Source: Stentor coeruleus (Eukaryota; Ciliophora; Heterotrichea; Heterotrichida; Stentoridae). From it: a stretch of DNA of 64,000 nucleotides. The notes under the pieces are model-generated. The model saw only the letters and a list, made by a program, of their open reading frames with translations, was not told where the DNA came from and ran no database searches. Within the stretch, counting starts at the first letter, position 1, and every line of letters begins with the position of its first letter. The stretch lies in assembly GCA_001970955.1 (NCBI GenBank), contig MPUH01000242.1, positions 1 to 64,000 of the forward strand, read 5' to 3'. Shown here one piece after another: positions 1-9,858 of this stretch. Both the position numbers and the translations under genes were made by a program.

Positions 1-1
1 G

Positions 2-361
2 AATTTGGATGTAAAAATGAGTTATATTTGTCAACAAGTTTTGAGTTTTTATACTATTGATACTATTATACCAAGAGCTGAAGCCCCATGGTTAGTTAGA
101 AGTCATGGGTCGATACAATTTACAGATGCAATTATTGAAGTTTATAATGATGTTAATGAAACGGAAAAAAGTAATGAAAAAATTGAGGATCAAAATATTG
201 TTGATAAAGAAAAAAATCAGGAAAGTGGGGAAAGGAAAAAATGCAGATCGCATATTATTAATAGGCAGAGGACTTTTCAAAGTGGGGAGATTGTGAGGAA
301 ATATATGGATGAAGGGAGAGAAGAGATGGAGTTAAAGATTAGTAACCTTTGCAATGATTAG
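2..361 (+). CDS. 3' end of an unrecognised gene, cut by the window edge
   Basis: An open frame runs from the first bases of the window to a TAG at 359-361, so only the C-terminal ~119 residues are visible. The first part, about residues 5-50, is mixed and could be folded (it contains the run PRAEAPWLVRSHGS). The rest is charged, rich in Lys, Glu and Asn, and probably disordered. An in-frame ATG lies near the edge, but nothing shows it is the true start, so I treat the gene as 5'-partial. I do not recognise a family. The next gene is on the opposite strand, and the two converge across 169 bp. Confidence 0.5.
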   Translation, partial: NLDVKMSYICQQVLSFYTIDTIIPRAEAPWLVRSHGSIQFTDAIIEVYNDVNETEKSNEKIEDQNIVDKEKNQESGERKKCRSHIINRQRTFQSGEIVRKYMDEGREEMELKISNLCND

Positions 362-418
362 ATTATTAGGTAAGTTATAAATATGGATTGAGGAGTTAAG
401 GAATTTTTTATTTTAAAA

Positions 419-460
419 ATGCTGTAATTTTGTTAATAAATGCTGTAATTTTGCTAATAA
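419..460. repeat. short direct repeat, period 21 bp, two copies
   Basis: Two near-identical 21-bp units (atgctgtaattttgttaata and the same with one t-to-c change) stand side by side between two convergent gene ends. No function is implied. Confidence 0.6.
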
Positions 461-530
461 ATACTAAAAAATCAGGAAATTAAAATTTTATACAAATCTA
501 GCCTAATGATAATTTTTTTCTTAATATTAA

Positions 531-2891
531 CTACTTAAGAAACGAGTAACAAACACAAAGCAATGCAGTACTGTTACTAACTTTGTCGCAATAAGGTAAA
601 GTAGGAATCAACAAATTTTCCCCTATTATTCCTAATATATCTCCTTCAACAACTTGATTTATTGTAACATCCTGTTGTTTAAGTGCATTTATGATAGTAT
701 TTTTATTCAATGTTACTTGCTCGTAATCTACACATTTTCCTTTATAACTAGTGCAAATTGCTTTACAACTTAGACCATCTGACTCACTGAAATATAGCGA
801 ATAAACCATATTAGACTTTTCCTTACAATTGCATATATCATGAAATTTAGTAAACTTATTAGGAAGTTCCTGACAATAATGATTACTATTTGAATTAGTA
901 ATTGACGATATTTGTGTGACAATAACTTTATTCTTTCCTCGCTGTGTCATGATTTTTTTTTCATTATAAGGTCTTAATCCATATTTATTTGGGATATAAA
1001 AAAAATCATTTTTCAACCCATATCTTATTTCAAAGTCCAGTTGAAAATCTGGGAAATCTAAATCAGATATTCTGATATAGTAGTTCTTTTTAGACATTGG
1101 GTCTTTAACTGTAGTGAATACTTCATATGCACTAACTACATTTCCTAATGTGAAATTATGACAAAACTGATCTGCTCCATTTTTGGTTAAGAAACTGTTT
1201 ATCCCTTTAATCCCTTTACTTATAATTTTTTTCAAATAATAATCTTCAAATGGTTTATCAATATAATTCTTTGTATACATGCATGAACAATAAATAGACC
1301 CAATTTCTTCACTTTTACAATCCCTATCATCAGAAATTTTTTTTTCTATAAGCGAAATCCCTCTATAACTTTTGAAATCTTTAACTAATTCATCTTCATT
1401 ATATATTTGTGTATAAGGAATAAGGGCCATATGTTTTAAAGTTTTATGCCAATCAAATCTTGTAACTAATCGATCAGAGTTCCAAAGTAAATTATTATGT
1501 GATTTAGTACGTTGAATAAGTTCCCTATTAGCAAAAACTAGCTGAAACGGGAGCATTTTTTCATTCCAGGCTTCTTTAGACATAACTGTAGCCATACGTC
1601 CATGATCAGCTCCAAACATAAAAAACAAATCTTCGTTTGTATTTTCTTCATAATATTTAAGTATATTTTTGATGAATTTTATAATGTTATCATCAGCAAT
1701 ATGTAAACGAAGACCTGTAGTCTCATGGGCAACATCCAAATGAACATAAGCAAATTTATTTATCCCTTTGTAGTTGTTTATAAACCCATTAACATATTCA
1801 AAAGCATACTCATAAGCCCATTTATTTCCTATACATTGACTTTCATCTGTGTAATCAATGTAATTCCCTGCTACACTTGCTGCACGCCAAAAATTGCAAA
1901 CAGTATGATCTGTGAATATCCTTCGGCCTGTAAAATGTGATACATAATCAGTATAACTATCATATAAAAATGATGTAACAAAACCATTCCTCTCATAATG
2001 TTTCCACATAGACTCTTCTTGAAGTTCTTCAAATACTGGCCAATCTTTTTCATCAAAAATGCTATACTCAAGAAGTAGGTCTTCAAACTCTTCTAAAGTC
2101 CTTCCATATAGAATTGGGGCCATATTTTGTGGGGTTTTTTCTCCATGGGCATTATTTATAAGAAAATCATACAATAAAAATTTTTGACTTAAATCTGAGT
2201 TTGTATTAATAATCTCTTCGTTTATATATTGTACGGTTTTTGGCAAATTACGGAAAAAAGATTGGCGAGAAACAGAGTCTATCATTATCAAAAGAACTGT
2301 TAAAGGACGAAAGTTATCTTTTTTACCATATTGGGCCTTTTTTTGTTCTGTGATTTTTTTAGCTCTTATTGCTGAGGTTATGTTGAAGATGTTTCGTAAA
2401 AGTGCTAGTTTGTTTTTTAGGCATTTTGCAAATATCCATTCAGAATTTTTGCTTTTTTCGAATTTCCCCTTGGTTTCCCATTTAAATTTCATATCGTATC
2501 TACCAAAAATCTCTTCTGATGTTGAGTTGCTGAACATGAATAATCCTGAGCCTTTACATGTAAAAGTTAAAGTCTCATTTTCTATGGAAAAGCTTCCAGG
2601 ATTTAATTCAGCGCAATTAGAATATTCTTTATATACAGTGAAAATTTCCGGATCCTGCTTCTCTGATATTCCATAAGTAGTGGGGACGCATTTAACATTT
2701 TCAGAATTCATCATCGTTCTTTCTCTAAAAAAGGAAAATGATTTTTCTTCGATTTGAAAAAAATGCTCTATTGCTAATTGAGATTCATCTGACGATTCGC
2801 TATTAAGAGCGATAAGGTTAAACAAAAACATTAATATGCTGATCAAACCGACAAAATATATAAGGGCTCGTGTAACCAATCGAGTTTGCAT
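531..2891 (-). CDS. DUF229 / sulfatase-like type II membrane protein
   Basis: 786 residues in one exon, starting at an ATG 248 bp from the divergent TTLL gene and ending in TAG. Residues ~8-30 form a single hydrophobic signal-anchor. Near residue 200 is LLIMIDSVSR, the metal-binding Asp strand typical of DUF229 proteins in the alkaline phosphatase/sulfatase superfamily. It is followed by NAHGEKTPQNMAPILYG and, around residue 425, FMFGADHGR, the second metal-site motif. The C-terminal third has several cysteines (CNCKEK, CVCYSFLK), which suggests a disulfide-bonded lumenal domain. Family membership is well supported; the substrate is unknown, as it is for most of the family. It probably acts in the secretory pathway or at the cell surface. 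Confidence 0.8.
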   Translation of the reverse strand: MQTRLVTRALIYFVGLISILMFLFNLIALNSESSDESQLAIEHFFQIEEKSFSFFRERTMMNSENVKCVPTTYGISEKQDPEIFTVYKEYSNCAELNPGSFSIENETLTFTCKGSGLFMFSNSTSEEIFGRYDMKFKWETKGKFEKSKNSEWIFAKCLKNKLALLRNIFNITSAIRAKKITEQKKAQYGKKDNFRPLTVLLIMIDSVSRQSFFRNLPKTVQYINEEIINTNSDLSQKFLLYDFLINNAHGEKTPQNMAPILYGRTLEEFEDLLLEYSIFDEKDWPVFEELQEESMWKHYERNGFVTSFLYDSYTDYVSHFTGRRIFTDHTVCNFWRAASVAGNYIDYTDESQCIGNKWAYEYAFEYVNGFINNYKGINKFAYVHLDVAHETTGLRLHIADDNIIKFIKNILKYYEENTNEDLFFMFGADHGRMATVMSKEAWNEKMLPFQLVFANRELIQRTKSHNNLLWNSDRLVTRFDWHKTLKHMALIPYTQIYNEDELVKDFKSYRGISLIEKKISDDRDCKSEEIGSIYCSCMYTKNYIDKPFEDYYLKKIISKGIKGINSFLTKNGADQFCHNFTLGNVVSAYEVFTTVKDPMSKKNYYIRISDLDFPDFQLDFEIRYGLKNDFFYIPNKYGLRPYNEKKIMTQRGKNKVIVTQISSITNSNSNHYCQELPNKFTKFHDICNCKEKSNMVYSLYFSESDGLSCKAICTSYKGKCVDYEQVTLNKNTIINALKQQDVTINQVVEGDILGIIGENLLIPTLPYCDKVSNSTALLCVCYSFLK

Positions 2892-3139
2892 AATTATAAT
2901 GGATTTATAAAAGCATTTCCATATTTATATCTAATTATTTTTCCATATTTTAACTTTACCTTCTTTGTATTTTATCCTCGATTATTTCATTAAATTTTAC
3001 CATAGCCATTCTGCCATTAAATCATATCACGATTATTCTATCATTCTTTTTTTTTTACAATCAAAATCCGTATTTTACATTATCATTACCAAGACTAAAA
3101 GCTAACCAATATCAATTTTAAATCATCTAATATAAAAGC

Positions 3140-4948
3140 ATGAAAAATCGTTATTCAAGCAATACCAAAATAAGTCCAGGTAGACGTGAAAACGACAATA
3201 TCCCAGGACGAAATTTATGGGGTAGTTTAGAACCTAACATAATATCTAAAGCAAGAAGAGATCTTAGTTCTAAAAGGGTTCAAAAAAAACAAGACAAGGA
3301 TAAAATTTTTTCCGTAGAACAATCAATACAGTTTTCTCCTATGAGATCTGTAAAAAGTTCAATATTAAAAGCAATAGAAAGAGAATCGCATATCAGCACA
3401 AGCCCATCAGCAAATCAAATAAAATCCCCAGGAAATTTTATTTCTTATATCAGATTTACAAAAAATTCTTCACAAAAAGCTTTAAAAATATCTTCACCTT
3501 GCAACAGCCCGAAATTTCTTTCCCCAGCCTCGCTTACAACTCGGAAACTCCAAAAAATAAACCATAAAAAGTCTAGAAATAGAATTGAAGATGATAAGTA
3601 TTGGCGAAAACTTGTAAATGATTCAAATGGGATTGAGATTCAGAGTGTATTTTTTACAAGTTATATTGCGTATATCGGTAAAGGTAACAATTCTAATCTT
3701 GTCAAAAAAACAATCCAAAGTCGAAATTGGTGGACTTTTACAGAGTTTAAAGAAAAAGCTAATTTTGTATGGACTCAATGGAAAGATAAACCGTATTTAG
3801 GAGCTTTGCCATGTTTTAAGGATAAAAACCATATAATTGACACAGCAGGAACTTTATGTATAAAATCTACGCAAAATTTAACATCAGGAATGGGTTTAAT
3901 AGCTAATTCCCAATCTTATATTTCATTAGCAACAGAAAAGTTTATTCCTGAGATGTCGAAACTTCATAATAAAATCGAATTCAACCACTATTTATCTAAT
4001 AAAAAAGACCTTTTCTTAACAATGAAAGCTTATTATAATAGTATAGGAGTTGATGTTTTCGAGAAAGTCCCACTAACTTTTCATGTCAGTCAAGGAGAAA
4101 TCGACCCTGAGTTTTTGGCTTTTAATGAAAAATTCTCTGAATTTGAAAATAGAAAAGAAACACATCCGAGTTTTCAAAATTTGTGGATTATTAAACCTGG
4201 AGAGTTTACTAATAGAGGACAAGGGATTAAAGTGTGTAAAACACTACAAGAAATTACATCTTTAGTTTCTGTTAGTGAACATACTTTTATTATACAAAAA
4301 TATATTGAAAATCCTTTGTTGATTGCAAAAAGAAAATTTGATATAAGATGCTATTCGTTAATTACTTGTATTAATGGAATTATACAAGGATATTTTTATT
4401 TGGATGGGTATTTAAGAACAACAAGTCATGAATTTACTATGAAAGATACGAATAATTTATATATACATTTGACAAATGATGCTATACAAAAATACTCTAA
4501 GGAGTATGGGAAGTTTGAAAATGGGAATAAATTGTCTTATAAGGATTTTCAAAGATACCTTGAAAAGAGGTACCCTGAGAAAAAAATTAATTTTTATAGT
4601 GAAATTCTCCCACAAATCAAGGAAATAGTGCGTGAAACTATTTTAGCAAATTATAAAAATATTGATATAAACCGCAGACTTCATTGTATGGAAATTTTTG
4701 GTTATGATTTTATGATTGATAGGAATTTAAAACCTTGGCTTATTGAAGTTAACACAAATCCATGTTTAGAATTATCTTCAAAATATTTAAGTACTGTTAT
4801 ACCTAGTATGCTTGAAAATGCTTTTAAAATAGTATTGGATTGTATGTTTCCACCTCCTATCGGAGAATTTATTGAATTTCCTCAGGAAAATCGTTTTGAG
4901 CTAATTTTCCATGAGTTTGCTGAAGGGAGTAAAATTGAAGAAGTTTAG
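3140..4948 (+). CDS. Tubulin tyrosine ligase-like (TTLL) protein
   Basis: 602 residues, single exon, ATG to TAG. The first ~150 residues are basic and low in complexity. The TTL domain fills the rest. It shows the ATP-grasp lysine motif WIIKPGEFTNRGQGI (~residue 348), the DIRCYSLI strand (~402), IHLTNDAIQ (~450) and the metal-binding end MEIFGYDFMID...EVNTNPCLE (~515-540). TTLL enzymes add Glu, Gly or Tyr to tubulin tails. The NTNPCLE ending resembles the TTLL3/8/10 (glycylase-like) side of the family more than the EVNHTPSF type seen in the second TTLL here, but I cannot settle the specificity by eye. Probable site of action: cilia or cortical microtubules. Confidence 0.9.
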   Translation: MKNRYSSNTKISPGRRENDNIPGRNLWGSLEPNIISKARRDLSSKRVQKKQDKDKIFSVEQSIQFSPMRSVKSSILKAIERESHISTSPSANQIKSPGNFISYIRFTKNSSQKALKISSPCNSPKFLSPASLTTRKLQKINHKKSRNRIEDDKYWRKLVNDSNGIEIQSVFFTSYIAYIGKGNNSNLVKKTIQSRNWWTFTEFKEKANFVWTQWKDKPYLGALPCFKDKNHIIDTAGTLCIKSTQNLTSGMGLIANSQSYISLATEKFIPEMSKLHNKIEFNHYLSNKKDLFLTMKAYYNSIGVDVFEKVPLTFHVSQGEIDPEFLAFNEKFSEFENRKETHPSFQNLWIIKPGEFTNRGQGIKVCKTLQEITSLVSVSEHTFIIQKYIENPLLIAKRKFDIRCYSLITCINGIIQGYFYLDGYLRTTSHEFTMKDTNNLYIHLTNDAIQKYSKEYGKFENGNKLSYKDFQRYLEKRYPEKKINFYSEILPQIKEIVRETILANYKNIDINRRLHCMEIFGYDFMIDRNLKPWLIEVNTNPCLELSSKYLSTVIPSMLENAFKIVLDCMFPPPIGEFIEFPQENRFELIFHEFAEGSKIEEV

Positions 4949-4983
4949 ATAAAGTTATAATTTTAGTTAATCTTAAGGTCATA

Positions 4984-5378
4984 ATGAATATTTTATCAGG
5001 ATTACCGAGAGGATTTGTAGGACAGAATCAAATTAAAATTTTGCCGATTGTAGAAGTGCTTGACACTAGTGGGAAAGATAAACAAGCAAAAAATGATAAA
5101 AATATGGAGTTAACTTTAATAAAGAAATTTGGGGGAACTTATAATATTTTAATGATCATGTAAAGAAATCTATTTTTGAAAACCTACCTCATATTGATTT
5201 AAGTAGGTTTTCTAAGCAAGATGTTGTTGCTTTAAGAGAAAACAGAGTGGATACTGTAAATTGTATTAAAAAAATATGTGAGAAAGCAAAATTATGCAAA
5301 GAGCTAAATTTATTAGCTGGATTTTATACAAACGTAGAGAAGTATAAAATGTGCTTTTTTAATTTGGTGAAAAATTAA
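4984..5378 (+). pseudogene. small unrecognised gene or gene fragment with one frame change
   Basis: Starting at ATG 4984, ~55 sensible residues (LSGLPRGFVGQNQIKILPIV...) run into a stop at 5161-5163. Just before that, in the next frame, an equally protein-like stretch begins at about 5145 (FNDHVKKSIFENLPHIDL...) and continues to TAA at 5376-5378. The switch needs a length change of 2 mod 3, which neither a 15- nor a 16-nt intron gives, and no GT...AG fits. A one-base deletion in the T run near 5147-5150, real or from sequencing, explains it best. Total ~131 residues. No family recognised. Confidence 0.4.
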
Positions 5379-5819
5379 GAAAAGGAAGAATTCTAAGTTA
5401 AATAAAAGAAAGACAATGAATTTTACCTAACAAGGGTGCAAATGAAAAAAATGATTCAAGATCTAAGAAAATTTAATAAGCACATTGAACTTTAATAATA
5501 ATAATACAAATTACTATTATTTATAACATGTAGGAAATCATACAAATTAAAAAATTCACTTATAAATTCCAACTTCCTCATAGCATGAAGCCTTTTGCCA
5601 AGTATATCAAAAATACATATTTTTTCCTAAAATCGCAGCTGATCATAACTATTCTAAAATCAGTTAATTTTTTTACAGTCACCACAAATTACACAATGAA
5701 TCGAATTTATAATCATATAAAAATAGCATAAACAACAAAACTCTTAAGTTAACAATAATCATAGCATTATATTTTATTCATACTATATTTTCCATATAAC
5801 AAAATATCCTATCTAAAAA
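5379..5819. other. AT-rich intergenic region, nothing further seen
   Basis: About 440 bp between the small broken gene and the 7TM gene. I see no open frame of note, RNA gene or repeat. It must hold the 7TM gene promoter. Confidence 0.5.
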
Positions 5820-6698
5820 ATGGAAATCTTGCCCTTCTCAGATATCATAAAATACATTGTCTATTCATCAGTTTACTTACTTCTAAGTATATTCTGGGTT
5901 TGTTTTATCTGCACAAAAGGGAAAAGATACACAACTATTATGCATGTTTTACTGATTTCAATATTCCTAACAAGATCACTTGTGATATTTTTTTTATTAA
6001 CATCTTATATGAAAGAAGTCTTTTCAAATCTGAGTATTCTTTGGGAATGTATTGAAGGTATTATTAAACTTCTTGAAGATACTGTATTGATTACATGCTT
6101 TTATTTTGTTGCAATTGGATTTGGATGTTGTAATATTCATACAAGAGGTTTTGATATTTTAACACTTAATGGGATTTTTATTCCTACTTATTCGTGTAAG
6201 ATTTTGATTATTATTTATCCTGTAGTTGGAGCAGCTATTTATCCTTTAGTATTACCGATTGTGTACTTGAGTTTGATAAAGCTTATTGAACATAGTTTAG
6301 AATATTTCAGAGAATATAATAATGAAGATATTTTATTAGACAAAATTAAACTTTTGTCTAAGGTTAAGACTGTGATATTTACACATACTTTTATTACGGC
6401 TATTTATTATACATGTTTTACATTAATCAATACCTTCAATCATTCGCTTTATTATTTAGATCTCTTATATGAAGTTGCAGAATTTGTTGTTTTGCTTATA
6501 TTTTTTTATGTAGTTAGACCAGCTCATAATCAAGGTTTCACTCATGATTTTCTATTCCAAATCAGGAGAACCGAAATCGCACAATTCCTCCAAGCATTAG
6601 TTCCTTTAGGTTTCAATGTTTCTAAAAATAAAATCAACCTCGCCCTCCTGCCAAGAGAATCTCTAACTTTTGCCATTGCAATTTCAATAAATTCCTAG
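5820..6698 (+). CDS. Seven-transmembrane protein, unassigned
   Basis: 292 residues, single exon, ATG to TAG. Hydrophobic segments lie near residues 10-30, 40-60, 80-105, 120-150, 185-210 and 220-240, giving about seven helices with short loops and a polar tail. There is no signal peptide-like ectodomain. The late segment ending FFYVVRPAHNQGF and the central FYFVAIGFGCCN faintly recall the Lung-7TM/GOST family (last helix followed by a FRP-type motif), but this is only a resemblance. It is followed on the same strand by a K+ channel gene 108 bp away. Confidence 0.65.
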   Translation: MEILPFSDIIKYIVYSSVYLLLSIFWVCFICTKGKRYTTIMHVLLISIFLTRSLVIFFLLTSYMKEVFSNLSILWECIEGIIKLLEDTVLITCFYFVAIGFGCCNIHTRGFDILTLNGIFIPTYSCKILIIIYPVVGAAIYPLVLPIVYLSLIKLIEHSLEYFREYNNEDILLDKIKLLSKVKTVIFTHTFITAIYYTCFTLINTFNHSLYYLDLLYEVAEFVVLLIFFYVVRPAHNQGFTHDFLFQIRRTEIAQFLQALVPLGFNVSKNKINLALLPRESLTFAIAISINS

Positions 6699-6806
6699 AT
6701 AAAATATTTTAATAAATCTAAATACAACTATTCAAAATATAATTTTCTTATACAAAAAAATGGGTATCTATATATCAAGATACGCGTATCTAAGTTTATA
6801 ATTTTT

Positions 6807-8166
6807 ATGAAAGGTACAATTGAAGCAGAGCAAAATACAACTTATAGTGAAGTAATAAATGAACTTCGAAGAAAAGGTACTCAAAAACAAGACGGTCTAA
6901 AACTCAAAAAGATTTTCAATTATCGTAAATGGCTTAAAGTTATAGATACACTAGCTGCAGGTCTGACAATATCTAATCTAGCCAATCAATATTATTTGGT
7001 AATTTTTTACATAGACTCAAATGCTATACTACAACATTCCTCAATATACCATATCTACTGAATATAACAATTTCTGTTATTTAGGTCTTATTTTTACTTC
7101 ACTTCTCTGTAAAATTTATATAGTAATATGTATACTCATGCATCATATTATAAAATACAAAGTGACTAATATAAAAAAAGCAAACCTTGAAACTGAAGGT
7201 TTCAAACAAAGTTCAATATCAATAACCCTTGAAATTATTATATGTAGCATAACCTCATTACCAAATGTTAATATAAAATTCACAGGGACTATTCATAATG
7301 AAAATTATTTTTATCATATAACAGACATTTTTATGATAATTATGCTGTTAAAATGCTATATTCTTTTACGTCTTTATGAACATTATTCGAAATGGACATC
7401 TTTGAAAGCTTATGCTATATGTAAAAACTACTTAACAACTGCTGATGCTTTTTTTGGCTTAAAGTCTGATTTAAAAGATAGACCGTTTTTGACTATTGGT
7501 TTTACAATGGGTTTTTTTGTTGTGATTTTTGGTATTGCAACGCAGCAGTCGGAAAAATGCTATGAAGGTAAATCAAGTGGTATTGATAAATTAACTAATT
7601 CAGAATGGTTGATTATTATGACTATGACAACAGTTGGTTATGGAGATTTTTACCCTATAACCCATTTAGGTAGATTTTTTTGCCTTTTAGCTTGTATAAG
7701 TGGTATGGTTTTAATCTCAGCTTTGGTTGTATCTTTTAATATGGCAAGTGAATTCAGTAGAGATCAATCAATTGCATACCTAGCAATAACAACTAAAAAT
7801 CGAGAAAATCAATGGTTTGGGACTGCAGCAAATGTTATTAAAGCAGCTTTTAAAATGGCTAAACATAAAGACTTTTTTACTAGATACAAATCGAATATTT
7901 ATTTAAGAAAGTGTGTTTTTAATTTTAAAAGAAAAACAGAAATTAATGCACTTATGGATATCACTTCTGCTGAAATGCTTTATGATATACAACATAAACT
8001 TGAAGAAAAACTTTTAGCTACAAATTCAATTATATGTAGTGTTCCTGATCTTAGAAAAAGGTGTGAAAGTCTTAAGAGTAACCAGAATATTCTTAATCAA
8101 AGAATTCAAGAAGTTTTACTACAGTATAAGACTATTCATATAAAGTATGATATTGGTTTAAAATAA
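6807..8166 (+). CDS. SK-like K+ channel (6TM, one 16-nt intron)
   Basis: Exon 1 is 6807-6998. A 16-nt intron, GTAATTTTTTACATAG, lies at 6999-7014. Exon 2 is 7015-8166 (stop TAA). The joined protein is 447 residues. Without the intron the frame stops soon after (TGA near 7060), so the splice is well supported. The pore holds MTMTTVGYGDFYPIT, a canonical K+ selectivity filter, near residue 265, followed by a long inner helix (MVLISALVVSFNMASEF). Earlier segments supply S1-S5, with few charges in S4. The tail is basic, then helical (ML/EEK-rich). Topology and tail match the Ca-activated small-conductance type, common in ciliates, where K+ channels control swimming behaviour. Calmodulin binding is inferred, not seen. 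Confidence 0.85.
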
Positions 8167-8190
8167 TAGTTTATAGATTTTAATTTTGGA

Positions 8191-9849
8191 ATGGATGATT
8201 TAGTTATTGTTAGTGTTGCGAATACTCAGTATGATGTTATAACGGAAGTCACTAATGAGATGAAATGGAAAGTTAATAACGATACTGGGGATATGAACTT
8301 TGACATTTTCTGGCAAGATAATGCTTTAACCCCAGATCAATTAAGCCAACTAAAATCATATCAAAGAATAAATCATTTTCCTGGGATGTATGCTGTAGCT
8401 CGCAAAGACCATCTAGGGAAGAACTTAAAAGCTATGAAATATGCTTTTCCAAATACTTATAACTACTTTCCTCCAACATGGGTTCTTCCTAAAGATTTAG
8501 CTGATCTTAAAAACCAATTTAATGAGAAACGAGCAAAGACATTTATTTGTAAGCCTGAAGCAAGTTCTCAAGGTAAAGGTATTTNCTACTTTCCTCCAAC
8601 ATGGGTTCTTCCTAAAGATTTAGCTGATCTTAAAAACCAATTCAATGAGAAACGAGCAAAGACATTTATTTGTAAGCCTGAAGCAAGTTCTCAAGGTAAA
8701 GGTATTTTCCTTACAAGAAAATTAGAAGAAATTCCAGAAAGATGTGTTGTTCAAAGATACTTACATAAACCATATCTGATTGATGGGCTTAAATTTGACT
8801 TAAGAGTTTATGTTCTTATACTTGGATGTGATCCTTTAAGATTATTTATTCATAAAGAAGGACTTGTAAGATTAGCTACAGAACCATATACTTCCCCAAT
8901 GACGAGTAACCTAGGTGAAATGTGTATGCATTTAACAAATTATGCTATAAATAAAAATAGTTCAAAATTTCAGTTTAATCAAAGCTCATCTGATGATTAT
9001 ACTGGACATAAGAGAAGTTTATCGAAATTTATAGAAAAACTTAAAGAAAAAGGTGAAAATACTGAAGCTTTATGGGCTGATATTTCTGATATGATTGTTA
9101 AAACCATGTGTGTAGCTCAACCTTTGCTTGCCCATTTATACAGATCCAGTCAGCCAAATGACCCAACAAATTCAATATGTTTTCAAATTTTGGGTTTTGA
9201 TATTTTCTTAGATAATACTCTTAAACCATATCTTCTTGAAGTCAACCATACACCAAGTTTTACAACTGATACTCCTTTAGACTTACAAGTAAAAAAAGCT
9301 GTAATCGGAGATACTTTACGTATGCTAGGGATGCATAGACGAAGCGAAATTGATACAAAATCAATGAGAAACAATCGAGGAATGAAAGAAATTCGATCTT
9401 TACGTCATGAGTTAAAAGAAAAATGGATGCAAAGTAGGACTGAAATCGAAGAACAATTCCGAGGTGGGTATACAAGAATTTTTCCTGCTGATCAAGTTGA
9501 ATTATATGAAGAATATATGCATGCTGCTAGGGATGTATGGTTAACAAACCTTGGTATAAGGAAAAAAGAAAGTAAAGATCGGACTCAAACAAAAAGTGTT
9601 GTTCAAACCAATCTTCCACCAACCAAAATTTTAAAGCCAATTGGAACTCCTAATGTGTATTATAGAAAATCAAATTCTCCACTTTTCAATAAGTCTATAA
9701 AGAATTTTTATCCTCCTATAAAAAAACAAACCCAAAAACTCCCTGCAATAAAACTTGCTTATGGGTCATTTATTCAACCTAGACTATTTGATTTTAACGA
9801 TTCGGGACATACAATTGTCCCGAATAGAGAACAAGAAAAACAAGGATAA
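8191..9849 (+). CDS. TTLL polyglutamylase-like protein (contains an assembly duplication)
   Basis: The reading frame from ATG 8191 to TAA gives 552 residues, but 41 of them come from a 122-bp duplication around the N at 8585. The likely true length is 511. The TTL domain shows FICKPEASSQGKGI (ATP-grasp lysine), RYLHKPYLIDGLKFDLRVYV, MHLTNYAINK and LGFDIFLDN...LLEVNHTPSF. The KFDLR and EVNHTPS forms are those of the TTLL glutamylases (TTLL4/6/11/13 type), which build Glu side chains on tubulin, mainly in cilia and basal bodies. The start is 24 bp after the K+ channel stop. The gene ends 9 bp from the convergent WD40-channel gene. Confidence 0.88.
   Translation: MDDLVIVSVANTQYDVITEVTNEMKWKVNNDTGDMNFDIFWQDNALTPDQLSQLKSYQRINHFPGMYAVARKDHLGKNLKAMKYAFPNTYNYFPPTWVLPKDLADLKNQFNEKRAKTFICKPEASSQGKGIXYFPPTWVLPKDLADLKNQFNEKRAKTFICKPEASSQGKGIFLTRKLEEIPERCVVQRYLHKPYLIDGLKFDLRVYVLILGCDPLRLFIHKEGLVRLATEPYTSPMTSNLGEMCMHLTNYAINKNSSKFQFNQSSSDDYTGHKRSLSKFIEKLKEKGENTEALWADISDMIVKTMCVAQPLLAHLYRSSQPNDPTNSICFQILGFDIFLDNTLKPYLLEVNHTPSFTTDTPLDLQVKKAVIGDTLRMLGMHRRSEIDTKSMRNNRGMKEIRSLRHELKEKWMQSRTEIEEQFRGGYTRIFPADQVELYEEYMHAARDVWLTNLGIRKKESKDRTQTKSVVQTNLPPTKILKPIGTPNVYYRKSNSPLFNKSIKNFYPPIKKQTQKLPAIKLAYGSFIQPRLFDFNDSGHTIVPNREQEKQG
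8463..8707. repeat. 122-bp duplicated flank around a single N (assembly join)
   Basis: 8463-8584 and 8586-8707 are the same sequence with one t/c difference, separated by one N at 8585. Inside the TTLL frame this repeats 41 codons of a conserved region, which no TTLL needs. Best read as two overlapping contig ends that were not merged; the single mismatch could be an allele or an error. Confidence 0.9.
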
Positions 9850-9858
9850 TTAAACTAA